In this document: piece by piece, positions 1 through 10,134 of the stretch | How the letters are laid out: each line of letters begins with the position of its first letter | How positions within the stretch are numbered: position 1 is the first letter of the stretch | Assembly (NCBI RefSeq): GCF_014207185.1 | Contig: NZ_JACHCP010000012.1 | Location: forward strand, 22,158-86,157 | DNA length: 64,000 nucleotides | DNA from: Rhodanobacter sp. A1T4 | Lineage (GTDB): Bacteria; Pseudomonadota; Gammaproteobacteria; Xanthomonadales; Rhodanobacteraceae | Reading direction: 5' to 3' | The notes under the pieces: model-generated | The model's input: the letters and a program-made list of their open reading frames with translations, nothing else | Database searches by the model: none | What the model was told of the DNA's origin: nothing | Made by a program: the position numbers and the translations under genes

Positions 1-1095
1 GTACCAGATTTTCGCCTTCTCGACCATTTCCTTGAAGGTATGCACGCGATCGCGCAGGGCCACGATCACGTCGGCCGGTGCTGGTCCGCCCGAGGTATCG
101 ATACCCGCCCGTGCCAGATGCCATTCAAATTCCGATGCCAGCGTCTGCGGATCGTCCGTCTTCAGATAATGCTGATTGAGCCAGGCCAGCTTCTCGGTAT
201 CGAAGCGCGAGGCCGCCTTGTTGACGTCGGCGATGTCGAAAAGCGCGATCATTTCGTCGGTGGAAAAAATTTCCTGATCGCCGTGCGACCAGCCCAGGCG
301 CACCAGGTAATTGAGCAACGCGTGCGGCAGAAAGCCGTCGTCGCGGTACTCCATCACGCTGACCGCGCTGGTGCGCTTAGACAGCTTCTTCCCCTCTTTG
401 TCGAGAATCATCGGCAGATGCGCAAATTCAGGCACGGCGGCGCCGAGCGCGTGATAGATATTGATCTGCCGCGGCGTGTTGTTGACGTGATCGTCGCCGC
501 GGATAACCTCGGTGATGCCCATGTCGATATCGTCGACCACCACGGCAAAGTTGTAGGTCGGCCAACCATCGGAGCGGAAGATCACCAGATCGTCCAACTC
601 CGCATTCGCCCACTCGATACGACCTTTGACCTTGTCATCGAACACCACCGAGCCTTCGATCGGATTCTTGAAACGGATCACGCGATTTGGATCGTCACGC
701 AGCGGCTCCTGACGATCACGGTAGTAGCCGTTGTAGCGAGGCTTCTGACCCTTGGCCATCGCTGCCTCGCGCATCGCCTCGATCTCATCCTTGCTCTCGT
801 AGGCGTAGTAGGCCTTGCCGGCTTTCACGAGTTCGTCAGCAACCTGTCGGTATCTCTCAAGCCGCTGGGTCTGGTAAAACGGACCTTCATCGTGATTCAG
901 ACCCAGCCACTGCATCGCATCGAGGATCGCTTTTACCGCGGCATCGGTTGAACGCTCGCGGTCGGTATCCTCGATACGCAGCACGAACTCGCCGCCGCGA
1001 CGACGTGATTCCAGCCAGCAATAGAGTGCGGTGCGCGCACCGCCGATATGCAGAAATCCGGTGGGGCTGGGAGCGAAGCGGGTGCGTACGGTCAT
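1..1095 (-). CDS. gltX: glutamyl-tRNA synthetase (3' end outside window)
   Basis: Cytoplasmic class I aminoacyl-tRNA synthetase that charges tRNA-Glu. Reading the minus strand from the ATG at 1095 gives 365 codons with no stop up to the window edge, so roughly the last quarter of a family of about 470 residues is missing. The protein opens with the class I signature region [16 protein letters not shown] (HIGH equivalent HIGG near residue 15) and carries the KMSKS equivalent KKLSKR near residue 240. It is transcribed divergently from the membrane protein gene beginning 28 bases away. The identification is firm; only the C-terminal anticodon-binding part cannot be inspected. Confidence 0.95.
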   Translation of the reverse strand, partial: MTVRTRFAPSPTGFLHIGGARTALYCWLESRRRGGEFVLRIEDTDRERSTDAAVKAILDAMQWLGLNHDEGPFYQTQRLERYRQVADELVKAGKAYYAYESKDEIEAMREAAMAKGQKPRYNGYYRDRQEPLRDDPNRVIRFKNPIEGSVVFDDKVKGRIEWANAELDDLVIFRSDGWPTYNFAVVVDDIDMGITEVIRGDDHVNNTPRQINIYHALGAAVPEFAHLPMILDKEGKKLSKRTSAVSVMEYRDDGFLPHALLNYLVRLGWSHGDQEIFSTDEMIALFDIADVNKAASRFDTEKLAWLNQHYLKTDDPQTLASEFEWHLARAGIDTSGGPAPADVIVALRDRVHTFKEMVEKAKIWY

Positions 1096-1122
1096 CGTAT
1101 TCAAATATTGGGGACTTAAAGC

Positions 1123-1980
1123 GTGGATTTTAGCCGATACCGGGGCACTAACCGGCGAAGAGTAAGCAGAACACATGGCGCGCGTTATCGGAGCTGTGCG
1201 TTATTCGCGTCGCTGCTGATGCCGGGATGGTTGGGCATGGCTGCACCGGCACTGGCCGACAATCCTGGCTACGACCGCCCTGGCTATGGCTTTACACCGG
1301 TAGTGCTGGGTGCGGGCGACGTCACCATTGAGCAGGGATTTCCGGACTGGAGTCGTGATCATCAGGATGGCGTCAGCAGCTCGATGTACTCCACCGACAG
1401 CCTGATCCGGCTTGGCGTGGGTGGCCCGTTCGAGCTTCAGCTGGGTGGTTCGGCCTACGACTATCTGCATTCATCCCTTTCACGGGATCAGACCGGGCTC
1501 GGGATCAACGACAGCAGTCATGGTCATGGCCACGGCGACACCAACTTCGCTGTGAAGTTTGCGCCACCCACATCGAACAAGATTTTCAGCTGGGGTCTTC
1601 TTGCCAGTGTCGAATTCACCAACGGTTCGAAGAACTTCCGCAACGACCAGAACCAGTATCTGCTTGGTGCGCAGTTCAATCTGCAGGCTGACGAGCGAAA
1701 CTCGCTCGGCGCTTATCTTCAAGACGTGCGCGCTGGTGGCCAGGACAGCACCACGGTAGCGCTCAGCGACAATTACAGCGTCAGCAAGAATTTTACGCTT
1801 TATGCGGAAACCGCTTTCCTGCACACGCCTGATCAAGGCACCGGCACGGTAGCCGGCGCCGGCTTGGCATGGCTGGTCAGCCCGCGCGTGCAGATCGACG
1901 CGGGCTTCGACCATCGGGTATCGGGCAACGCGCCCGAGTGGCAGACCAATCTGGGCGTATCGATCTACCTGGGTCGCTGA
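1123..1980 (+). CDS. outer-membrane beta-barrel transporter-like protein (MetA-pathway phenol degradation family)
   Basis: Predicted outer-membrane barrel of the PF13557-like family, which is usually annotated only as transporter. A hydrophobic stretch ending in APALA-DNPG looks like a signal peptide cleavage site near residue 45. The rest alternates short hydrophobic strands with polar turns and ends in aromatic/hydrophobic residues (SIYLGR), typical of a barrel terminus. A His/Gly-rich loop (SSHGHGHGD) sits mid-protein. The start is uncertain: the frame is open from a GTG at 1123, but this leaves a long basic n-region of about 25 residues before the hydrophobic core, so translation may begin further in. 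Substrate is unknown. Confidence 0.7.
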   Translation: MDFSRYRGTNRRRVSRTHGARYRSCALFASLLMPGWLGMAAPALADNPGYDRPGYGFTPVVLGAGDVTIEQGFPDWSRDHQDGVSSSMYSTDSLIRLGVGGPFELQLGGSAYDYLHSSLSRDQTGLGINDSSHGHGHGDTNFAVKFAPPTSNKIFSWGLLASVEFTNGSKNFRNDQNQYLLGAQFNLQADERNSLGAYLQDVRAGGQDSTTVALSDNYSVSKNFTLYAETAFLHTPDQGTGTVAGAGLAWLVSPRVQIDAGFDHRVSGNAPEWQTNLGVSIYLGR

Positions 1981-2004
1981 TAAAGCGCGGCGAATGCGTC
2001 AACA

Positions 2005-2445
2005 TCATTTGACATGGATGGTGATCTTCTTCGACACCAGCGCAGGATCGAATGGAATGTGGTTCTGATCGGCCATTTCAAGTTGCAAAGTGTGGGTGCC
2101 GGGTGTCAGCTTCAGCGTGGTTTCGGTCTGGCCACCGCCGAAGTGCAAATGCGTTTCGTCTTTGGGAATCGGCTGACCGGCAGGCGGCAGATCTTTCACG
2201 TCGACCAGCAAGTGGTGGTGACCGGTTTTCTCCTTGTCGACGCCAGCCGGAGCCACGCCCATGCCCTTGAGACCAAACAGCACGGTGACGTTCTCACCGA
2301 CTGTGGCGCCGTCCTTCGGCGAGATGATGTAGACCTCGGCGCCGCTGGGTGCCTTGGTGACTGGCAAGCCAGGAGCATCGGCGGCAATTGTGACGCCGAC
2401 AAATCCGGCGAGAGAGAAAGCTAGAGCAAGCAATACACGTTTCAT
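2005..2445 (-). CDS. DUF4399 domain periplasmic protein
   Basis: Exported protein of 146 residues with a clear signal peptide (MKRVLLALAFSLAGFVGVTIAADA, quoted here only as a hydrophobic N-terminus of about 22 residues). The mature part has the features of the DUF4399 family: a segment on DGATVGENVTVLFGLKGMG, then His-rich motifs GHHHLLVD and DETHLHFGGGQTE, then a beta-rich C-terminus. The function is unknown; the histidine pairs suggest metal binding, but this is inference. Divergent from the glycosyltransferase gene, so the 158 bases between them should hold both promoters. Confidence 0.75.
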   Translation of the reverse strand: MKRVLLALAFSLAGFVGVTIAADAPGLPVTKAPSGAEVYIISPKDGATVGENVTVLFGLKGMGVAPAGVDKEKTGHHHLLVDVKDLPPAGQPIPKDETHLHFGGGQTETTLKLTPGTHTLQLEMADQNHIPFDPALVSKKITIHVK

Positions 2446-2603
2446 CGATGCACTCCACGGCAGCTAGGGTTTCCAGTGTAAGCGTGACTCGTACCGAAAA
2501 ACATCGCTGTTGCCCTGCACTACAGTCACCACAGCGTCATCAACCCGCCACGCTGTCGCAACGCGATCCAACGATGCTGGGTCAACACAGTAGGGGTACG
2601 CTC

Positions 2604-3764
2604 ATGCGCATCGGCATCGTCAGCGAAACCTATCCACCGGAAATCAATGGCGTCGCGCTGACCGTGCACAGCCTCGCCGCCGGTCTCGCCGCCCGCGGTC
2701 ATAGCGTCGACTTGGTCCGCCCGCGCCAACAGCAGCCGCATACCGACGAAGCCGGCATCGACGTACTGAGTGTGCGTGGCGGTGCCCTACCCCGATACCC
2801 TGGCCTGCGTTTCGGCCTGCCTGCTGGTCGCACCTTGCGCCAGCATTGGTCGGAGCAGCGACCCGATGCCATCTATGTCGCCACCGAAGGTCCGCTCGGC
2901 TGGTCGGCGATGCGCACAGCGAGGCAGATGGGCATTCCCCTGAGCAGTGGATTCCATACGCGTTTCGACAGCTACGCCGACCACTACGGCGTAGGCTTGC
3001 TGACCCCGCTGGTACGCGGCTATCTGCGACGTTTTCATCGTCGCGCTGGCGCCACACTGGTGCCGACCGAAGCACTGGCTGACGAACTGCATGCGATGGG
3101 CGTCGATAATGCGCGCTTGCTGCGACGTGCTGTCGATACGCAGCTGTTCCATCCGTGCTACCGCGACGAAGCATTGCGCGCCAGCTGGGGTGTCGATGCG
3201 TCCACGCCGGCAGTTCTTTACGTCGGTCGTATCGCCGCAGAGAAAAATCTCGCCCTGATGGTGCAGGCCTTTCGCGCTATCCAGCAGCAGGTGCCGCAGG
3301 CGCGGTATGTCTGGGTAGGTGACGGCCCAGAGCGCGCGGCGCTGCAATCGGCCAATCCGGATTTCATCTTCGCCGGCGTGCAGCGCGGTGATGCGCTGGC
3401 CCGACACTACGCCAGCGCGGATCTGTTTCCGTTTTCAAGCCTTAGCGAAACCTTTGGCAATGTGATTCTGGAAGCACTGGCTGCCGGCCTACCCGTGGTC
3501 GCCTATGCCGAAGGTGCCGCACGTGAACATCTGATCGATGGCGTCAACGGATATCGCATCGAGTCGGGCAACGCCCAGGCTTTCATCGATGCAGCGACCA
3601 AGCTGGGCAGCAATCCCGCCCTGATCCGGCATATGGGACGCGCTGCACATGCGGGCATGTCCGGCCTCTCGCCGGATGCCGTGATCCGGGACTTCGAAAA
3701 CCTGTTGCGTGATCTGGCCGAGGAGAGAACTCATGAATCTGCTGCCGTCGTTTCGCACGCCTGA
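2604..3764 (+). CDS. glycosyltransferase family 4/1 (MgtA-like mannosyltransferase)
   Basis: GT-B fold glycosyltransferase of 386 residues. The N-terminus (MRIGIVSETYPPEINGVA) has the usual first beta strand and the GV loop of GT4 enzymes. The C-terminal half has the donor-binding signature with LYVGRIAAEKNL and the EX7E-type motif in FSSLSETFGNVILEALAAG. It resembles enzymes annotated as GDP-mannose-dependent alpha-mannosyltransferase, so a lipid or envelope glycan acceptor is likely. The frame is open upstream to 2448, but ATG 2604 gives the natural N-terminus. It overlaps the PAP2 gene by 32 bases, which suggests translational coupling and a shared lipid-linked pathway. Confidence 0.85.
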   Translation: MRIGIVSETYPPEINGVALTVHSLAAGLAARGHSVDLVRPRQQQPHTDEAGIDVLSVRGGALPRYPGLRFGLPAGRTLRQHWSEQRPDAIYVATEGPLGWSAMRTARQMGIPLSSGFHTRFDSYADHYGVGLLTPLVRGYLRRFHRRAGATLVPTEALADELHAMGVDNARLLRRAVDTQLFHPCYRDEALRASWGVDASTPAVLYVGRIAAEKNLALMVQAFRAIQQQVPQARYVWVGDGPERAALQSANPDFIFAGVQRGDALARHYASADLFPFSSLSETFGNVILEALAAGLPVVAYAEGAAREHLIDGVNGYRIESGNAQAFIDAATKLGSNPALIRHMGRAAHAGMSGLSPDAVIRDFENLLRDLAEERTHESAAVVSHA

Positions 3765-4320
3765 ACTCAGCCCTGAACTCAACATGGGTCCGCGCTTTGC
3801 GCTGGATGGTCGAGTGTGTATCGCCGCCAATCGTTGGGGTGCAAGGCGGGCAGTAGGTCTTTTTTTCGGCGCTATCAGCCGACTGGGCGATGGCCTGTTC
3901 TGGTATGCGCTGATGGCCATGCTGGCTGTCATCGGCGGCGAGCGAGGACGTCTCGCTGCGCTGCACATGGCGCTTACCGGGCTCACCGCATTGCTGCTGT
4001 ATCGATTGCTGAAACGCTGGACGCGTCGACCGCGTCCATACCGGGTGTGTCCTGGGGTGATCGCGCATGTCCCACCGCTGGACGAATTCAGCTTCCCATC
4101 CGGCCACACGCTGCAAGCGGTGAGTTTCAGTATCGTGGCGATCAGCTGGTTTCCATCGCTGGCACCGCTGCTGGTCAGTTTCACCGTGCTGATCGCCGCT
4201 TCGCGAGTTATCCTCGGTCTGCATTACCCCAGCGACGTGCTGGCGGCCATCGGCATCGGTTGCGGTCTTGGCACCGCTTCGTTGTATCTGATGCCGTGGT
4301 TAACCATGGTGGTGGCTTGA
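3733..4320 (+). CDS. PAP2-superfamily membrane phosphatase
   Basis: Membrane phosphatase of 195 residues with several hydrophobic segments. All three PAP2 phosphatase motifs are visible: KRWTRRPRP (motif 1), FPSGHT (motif 2) and SRVILGLHYPSDV (motif 3), with the catalytic histidines in the second and third. Such enzymes remove phosphate from lipid phosphates such as phosphatidic acid, PGP or undecaprenyl pyrophosphate. ATG 3733 is chosen because a GAGGAG ribosome site lies just upstream; the frame also allows a start at 3709. It overlaps the end of the glycosyltransferase gene, so both probably act on the same lipid substrate or carrier. Confidence 0.85.
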   Translation: MNLLPSFRTPELSPELNMGPRFALDGRVCIAANRWGARRAVGLFFGAISRLGDGLFWYALMAMLAVIGGERGRLAALHMALTGLTALLLYRLLKRWTRRPRPYRVCPGVIAHVPPLDEFSFPSGHTLQAVSFSIVAISWFPSLAPLLVSFTVLIAASRVILGLHYPSDVLAAIGIGCGLGTASLYLMPWLTMVVA

Positions 4321-4405
4321 GTGTTCGTTGTGCCGGTCAACGCCGCTCTGATCAATACTTCCGCACGCCGTCATAAGTCTCTTTGAAGTCAGACAGATAG
4401 CATGG

Positions 4406-4453
4406 TTGTCCACAGGCTTTAAGCATCGTGCTCCACAATCGCTGTGGAAAACT
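4406..4453. repeat. 48-bp direct repeat, copy 1
   Basis: TTGTCCACAGGCTTTA, ten variable bases, then TCCACAATCGCTGTGGAAAACT. The same 38 fixed positions recur in copy 2. Within the second block CCACA-ATCGC-TGTGG is a perfect inverted repeat. TTGTCCACA and the complement of TGTGGAAAA each differ by one base from the DnaA box TTATCCACA. Confidence 0.85.
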
Positions 4454-4534
4454 TCTTCAAAGCACGCTGCGCGAACCTGGACAAAACTTGCGCATCGCGT
4501 AGCAAGTGCTTGATGGATAAACCACAAAGTCGGC

Positions 4535-4582
4535 TTGTCCACAGGCTTTACCGCAAGCCTTCCACAATCGCTGTGGAAAACT
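4535..4582. repeat. 48-bp direct repeat, copy 2
   Basis: Second copy of the unit, 129 bases after the first in the same orientation, and 16 bases from the accD stop codon. Only the ten central bases differ. The pair fills most of the 277-base gap between the convergent PAP2 and accD genes; otherwise that gap holds nothing I recognise. Confidence 0.85.
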
Positions 4583-4597
4583 CGCGGCTATCGACGA

Positions 4598-5467
4598 TCA
4601 AGCCGCGCGAGGCATGCTGGAAAGAATGCCAAGCAGACCGGCCAGCTTGTCGCGCATCTCGCGACGGTCGACGATCATGTCGATGGCGCCATGGTCGACC
4701 AGGAACTCCGAACGCTGAAAACCTTCCGGCAGCGTTTCACGCACCGTCTGCTCGATCACACGTGGACCGGCGAAGCCGATCAACGCCTTCGGCTCACCGA
4801 TATTGATGTCGCCCAACATGCCGAAGCTGGCGGATACGCCGCCGGTGGTCGGATCAGTCAGTACCGAGATAAACGGCACGCCGGCATCGCGCAAACGCGC
4901 TAGCACAGCGGCAGCCTTGGCCATCTGCATCAGCGAGAACAGTCCTTCCTGCATGCGCATGCCGCCGCTGGCGGCAAAACACACCAAAGGCGCGCGCTCT
5001 TTCAGTGCAAGCTCGCCTGCACGCGCAAATTTTTCGCCACCGACCGAACCCATCGAGCCGCCGATAAACGCGTATTCGAAAGCGCAGGCGACCGTTGGCC
5101 GGGCCTTCAACATGCCACGCATGACGAGCAGCGAATCTTTTTCGCCAGTTTTTTTCTGCATGGCGACGATGCGATCACGATACTTTTTGGTATCGCGAAA
5201 TTTCAGCGGGTCGGTGGGCTCCATGCTCGCCCAGAGTTCTTCGCCAGAACCTTCATCGAATAGAGCCTGCAAGCGCGTGCGGGCCTCGATATAACCATGG
5301 TGACCGCACTTGGGGCAGACCATCAGGTTCAGCTCGAGCTCGGGCCGATACAGCACGCTGCCGCAACCGCCACATTTTTCCCACACGCCTTCAGGCACCG
5401 AACCCTTGCCGGCATTCGGCTGCGACTTGCGGGTTCGCGGGTTCATGATTTTTTGCAGCCAGTTCAT
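4598..5467 (-). CDS. accD: acetyl-CoA carboxylase carboxyltransferase subunit beta
   Basis: Beta subunit of the carboxyltransferase that transfers carboxybiotin CO2 to acetyl-CoA in the first step of fatty acid synthesis; works with AccA, which is not in the window. The 289 residues match the family length. A four-cysteine zinc finger is visible at C32, C35, C51 and C54 (KCGGCG and CPKCGHH). The crotonase-like core contains the oxyanion-loop glycines in [15 protein letters not shown] and [10 protein letters not shown]. It lies 46 bases downstream of trpA on the same strand, the trpB-trpA-accD order common in gammaproteobacteria. Confidence 0.96.
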   Translation of the reverse strand: MNWLQKIMNPRTRKSQPNAGKGSVPEGVWEKCGGCGSVLYRPELELNLMVCPKCGHHGYIEARTRLQALFDEGSGEELWASMEPTDPLKFRDTKKYRDRIVAMQKKTGEKDSLLVMRGMLKARPTVACAFEYAFIGGSMGSVGGEKFARAGELALKERAPLVCFAASGGMRMQEGLFSLMQMAKAAAVLARLRDAGVPFISVLTDPTTGGVSASFGMLGDINIGEPKALIGFAGPRVIEQTVRETLPEGFQRSEFLVDHGAIDMIVDRREMRDKLAGLLGILSSMPRAA

Positions 5468-5513
5468 CGCAACACCTCAAACGTTCCTGACCCGAAACGG
5501 CCAGGAAACCGTT

Positions 5514-6310
5514 TCAGTGTGTATCGAGCGCGGCGCGAATCGGTTGCAGGAAACCATGCACACGGTGGGCGATGTCATCCGCTTCCGTGGCCCCCGCCAA
5601 CCGCTCGACCAGCGCGCTGCCTATCACTACCGCATCGGCAAACGCGGCGATGGCCTTGGCGCTTTGCGCATCGCGCACCCCGAAGCCTACCGCCACCGGC
5701 GCCTCGGCACGAGCCCGGATATCCGCCACGCGGGCGGCAATATCCCCGGTACTCAAGTGACCCGCACCAGTGATGCCAGCAAACGACACATAGTACAGGA
5801 AACCCTCGGCCATCCCGCATAACCGCGCCATACGCTCGGGTGCGGTGGTCGGCGCCGCCAACAGGATCTGCTGCAAGCCCGCCGCCTTGAGCGGTGCCAA
5901 CACGGCGGACTCTTCGAGCGGGCAATCGACCAGCAGAACGCCGTCCACACCGGCGGCAACGGCCTCCTGCGCGAAGCGCGAATAGCCGTGAATCTCCACC
6001 GGATTGAGATATCCCATCAGCACCACCGGCGTATCGGCATCGCGCTGGCGGAAGGCGGCGACCCAGGCCAGCACGTCCGCCAGTCCCACACCCTTGGCAA
6101 TGGCTCGCTCGCTGGCGTGTTGGATCACCGGGCCATCGGCCATTGGATCGGAAAACGGCACGCCCAACTCGATCAGATCGGCACCGACATCGACCAGGGC
6201 GTGCATCAACGCTACCGTGTGCTGGGGAGCAGGATCACCGGCGGTGACGAAGGGAATCAGGCCAGTACGGCCAGCGGCTTTCAGCGCAGCGAAACGACGA
6301 TCGATCCGGC

Positions 6311-6314
<4 letters not shown>
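5514..6314 (-). CDS. trpA: tryptophan synthase alpha subunit
   Basis: Cleaves indole-3-glycerol phosphate to indole and glyceraldehyde 3-phosphate; indole is channelled to TrpB. Of 266 residues, the two catalytic acids known from the Salmonella enzyme are at identical positions: E49 in [11 protein letters not shown] and D60 in PMADGP. The phosphate-binding region near the C-terminus ([15 protein letters not shown]) is present. Its start codon overlaps the trpB stop by four bases (ATGA), so the subunits are translationally coupled. Confidence 0.97.
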
Positions 6315-7522
<1,208 letters not shown>

Positions 7523-7587
7523 GCGGGTTTCCTGTGCGAAAAGCTGTTATCGAGCTGATGCCATCAATGAGGCGGGCGAGCCCTAAG

Positions 7588-7626
7588 TTATCGCGAACGA
7601 AGCATCCGGAAAAGCGATAAGATCGC
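7588..7626. promoter_or_regulatory. inverted repeats between trpI and trpB, candidate TrpI operator
   Basis: In the 127-base gap between the divergent genes TTATCGC (7588-7594) pairs with GCGATAA (7614-7620), and the second arm forms a tighter repeat GCGAT-AAG-ATCGC (7614-7626). A LysR-type regulator next to its target is expected to bind such a dyad here. The sequence symmetry is seen; the binding is inferred. Confidence 0.5.
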
Positions 7627-7649
7627 TACTACATGTCAGGAAAACTCAC

Positions 7650-8561
7650 ATGAAGACCATCCGCGACCTGCCACCACTGAATGCCTTGCGGGCCTTCGAG
7701 GCCACCGCCAGGCTGGAAAGCGTGAGCCGCGCTGCGCAGGAGCTGCATGTCACGCACGGCGCGGTCAGCCGACAGCTTCACGCCCTGGAGGACGCTGTTG
7801 GCCAGCCCTTGTTCGTCCGCCAGGGTCGTGGACTCGGCCTGACCTCGGCCGGTGAGCAACTGCGCGACAACGCCACCGATGCCTTCGAGCGCTTGCGGGA
7901 AGGCTGGGCCAGCCTGCGCCGTGGAAGCGAACAGGCACCCTTTGTGCTGGCCTGCCCTGGCAGCCTGCTGGCCCGTTGGGTGATACCCCGCCTCGATCAG
8001 CTCGGTCGCGACCTGCCTGAGTTGAAACTGCATCTGGCCGCCCAGGAAGAACCCTTCTCGCCCGCTTTGAACAGTTTGGGCGCCGCACTGATGCTGGCCA
8101 GCCCCCCGTTCCCTGTTGCCTGGCAGGTGTACGAACTGGCGCCAGAGTGGATCGGTCCGGTGGTCAGCCCCCGCTATGCCGGCATGGTACCTCTACAGAC
8201 GCAGCCTTCAAGCGTGCTGCAACAGGAACTGCTGTTACACACCACCTCACGCCCCCAGGCTTGGCCGGACTGGGCTCAAGCCGAAGGCATCGCGTTCGAT
8301 TCGCTGCATTACGGCCAGGGCTTCGCCCATCTTTACTATCTGCTGGAAGCCGCAGTAGCTGGGCTCGGCGTCGCCATCGCACCACGGCAACTGGTCGCCG
8401 ACGATCTCGTCGCCGGTCGTCTGCTCGCGCCCTGGGGTTTTCAGCAGACCACAGCATCGTGGATTCTCGCCGTGCCACGGCGGGGCAATGACAAGCGCCT
8501 CGACGCTCTGGCTGGCTGGTTACGCCAGGCCCTGGCCAGCGACCGGCCTAGCTTGCCGTAG
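7650..8561 (+). CDS. trpI: LysR-family regulator, probable TrpI activator of trpBA
   Basis: DNA-binding regulator of 303 residues. The N-terminal winged helix-turn-helix is typical of the GcvA/AmpR/TrpI branch: [22 protein letters not shown], shortened here, then [19 protein letters not shown]. The rest is a periplasmic-binding-protein-like effector domain. An AGGA ribosome site lies eight bases before ATG 7650. Divergence from trpBA makes TrpI the best call, with indoleglycerol phosphate as the probable effector; a GcvA-like regulator of something else cannot be excluded from sequence alone. Confidence 0.8.
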   Translation: MKTIRDLPPLNALRAFEATARLESVSRAAQELHVTHGAVSRQLHALEDAVGQPLFVRQGRGLGLTSAGEQLRDNATDAFERLREGWASLRRGSEQAPFVLACPGSLLARWVIPRLDQLGRDLPELKLHLAAQEEPFSPALNSLGAALMLASPPFPVAWQVYELAPEWIGPVVSPRYAGMVPLQTQPSSVLQQELLLHTTSRPQAWPDWAQAEGIAFDSLHYGQGFAHLYYLLEAAVAGLGVAIAPRQLVADDLVAGRLLAPWGFQQTTASWILAVPRRGNDKRLDALAGWLRQALASDRPSLP

Positions 8562-9180
8562 AAGTCCCTTGGCGTATGGCCTGAATAAAGGCCCGGAGCT
8601 TGATGGCGTCCTTGATGCCCGGTGCCGATTCGACACCGCTGGCGACATCCACCGCCCACGGCCGCGCGATACGCACAGCCTCCGCCACATTGTCCGGAGT
8701 GAGACCGCCCGCGAGAATCAGCGGCTGTGCCAGATCCTTCGGCATCAGCATCCAATCGAAGAGCTTGCCGCTGCCCCCAGCCTCGCCAAGCCCATGGCCA
8801 TCCAGCAACAAGCCGGCAGCGCCGGGATAGTCACGCAGACGCGGCAGCGCTGCCGCACCCGCACCCATCGCAATAGCCTTCAGGTAACGGCGCCCGAATT
8901 GCCCACACCAGGCATCGTGCTCGTCACCGTGGAACTGCAACAGCTCGGGCTGCACCGCGGCAATGACGTCTTCCACATAGGCCGCCTCGTCATCCATGAA
9001 CAAGGCCACGGCATCGACGAACGGCGGCAACGCCTGACGTATCGCTTTCGCCTGGGCGATCGACGACACGCAGCGTTTGCTGCGCGAGGTAAACACCAGG
9101 CCGATCGCGTCTGCCCCGAGAGCCGCGGCAAGTAGCGCATCTTCTACGCGGGTCATGCCGCAGCATTTGATGCGCGTCAT
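8548..9180 (-). CDS. trpF: phosphoribosylanthranilate isomerase
   Basis: Catalyses the Amadori rearrangement of phosphoribosylanthranilate in tryptophan synthesis. Start ATG 9180 gives 210 residues and the N-terminus [11 protein letters not shown], a variant of the usual KICG signature that keeps the catalytic cysteine. The frame is open upstream to 9336, but the ATGA overlap with the truA stop fixes the start. [24 protein letters not shown] and the C-terminal phosphate site [10 protein letters not shown] and DVASGVE are all present. Its 3' end overlaps the end of trpI (14 bases, convergent). Confidence 0.95.
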   Translation of the reverse strand: MTRIKCCGMTRVEDALLAAALGADAIGLVFTSRSKRCVSSIAQAKAIRQALPPFVDAVALFMDDEAAYVEDVIAAVQPELLQFHGDEHDAWCGQFGRRYLKAIAMGAGAAALPRLRDYPGAAGLLLDGHGLGEAGGSGKLFDWMLMPKDLAQPLILAGGLTPDNVAEAVRIARPWAVDVASGVESAPGIKDAIKLRAFIQAIRQGTSTAS

Positions 9181-9974
9181 GAGGCAACCTCGATCAAGCG
9201 TGGTTCGGGCAAACAGACTTCGGCCGGCAAACCCCAGTGGACGGGATAACGCGGCCCCAGAAAGGTAAGACCGGATGCCGGTGCCGTTGGGCCGGCCAGG
9301 TGACGATCGCAGCCAGCCAGCAGCTCGGCCATCCATGCCACCGGCTTTTCGCCACGGCCAATGAGCAGCAATGAACCCACAATATTCCGCACCATGTGAT
9401 GCAGAAATGCATTCGCCTCGATATCGACAAACAACTGTTCGCCTTCACGTCGCACGCTCACCTCCAGCACCGTGCGGCGCGGATGCGCGGCCTGGCACGA
9501 CAGTGCGCGAAACGCGCTGAAGTCGTGCTCGCCGCACAATCCCTGCGCGGCCTTGTGCATCAATTCGGCATCGAGTGGCAGACGCTCCCAGGTCACATAG
9601 CGTGCATCCAGCGCCGCGCGCACCGGTCGATTGAGGATGTGATAACGGTAACGCCGGCTGCGCGCGGCATAGCGTGCGTGGAACTCTTCCGCCACCGGTT
9701 GCGCCCAAAGCACCGCCACGCTGCCAGGCAAATTGGAAGACACGCCTAGCATCCAGCCACGCATATCACGCCGCGCCTCGGTATCGAAGTGCACGACCTG
9801 GCAGCGACCGTGCACGCCGGCATCCGTGCGCCCCGCGCAGCTGATCTCGACCGGATGGGCGGCGACCTTTGATAGCGCCCGCTCCACACTTGCCTGGACA
9901 CTGGCATCGGTTTTCAGCCGCTGCCAGCCGCAGAAGTCGGTGCCGTCGTATTCGATGCCAAGGGCGATGCGCAT
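9177..9974 (-). CDS. truA: tRNA pseudouridine(38-40) synthase
   Basis: Modifies uridines 38-40 of the anticodon stem. Start ATG 9974 gives 265 residues, the family length, with N-terminus [18 protein letters not shown]. The catalytic aspartate is D51 in [11 protein letters not shown]. The frame is open up to 10094, but those extra 40 codons run into the fimV terminator hairpin and do not look conserved. It is followed by trpF with a four-base overlap. Confidence 0.95.
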   Translation of the reverse strand: MRIALGIEYDGTDFCGWQRLKTDASVQASVERALSKVAAHPVEISCAGRTDAGVHGRCQVVHFDTEARRDMRGWMLGVSSNLPGSVAVLWAQPVAEEFHARYAARSRRYRYHILNRPVRAALDARYVTWERLPLDAELMHKAAQGLCGEHDFSAFRALSCQAAHPRRTVLEVSVRREGEQLFVDIEANAFLHHMVRNIVGSLLLIGRGEKPVAWMAELLAGCDRHLAGPTAPASGLTFLGPRYPVHWGLPAEVCLPEPRLIEVAS

Positions 9975-10081
9975 GACGTTCGGTACAAGCTCGATATAAT
10001 GACGGACAAGATTAGCAGGTCGCTCCTGCGCATCCTGCGCTCGCGACACTGGACCATCCCTGGTCGGCGGCCACCAATAAA

Positions 10082-10107
10082 GTCGGGCCGGCAAAGGCCG
10101 GCCCGAC
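10082..10107 (-). terminator. rho-independent terminator of fimV
   Basis: Perfect 11-bp stem GTCGGGCCGGC / GCCGGCCCGAC with a four-base loop, 28 bases after the fimV stop. On the minus strand it is followed by TTTATT. It separates fimV from truA. Confidence 0.85.
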
Positions 10108-10134
10108 AGTGAGTGCCTTGCCTATCGCGAAAGA

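Noticed and set aside
40..951. Long plus-strand open frame opposite gltX
   Set aside because: The minus strand encodes glutamyl-tRNA synthetase with HIGH and KMSKS motifs; the plus frame is the usual shadow of a GC-rich gene.
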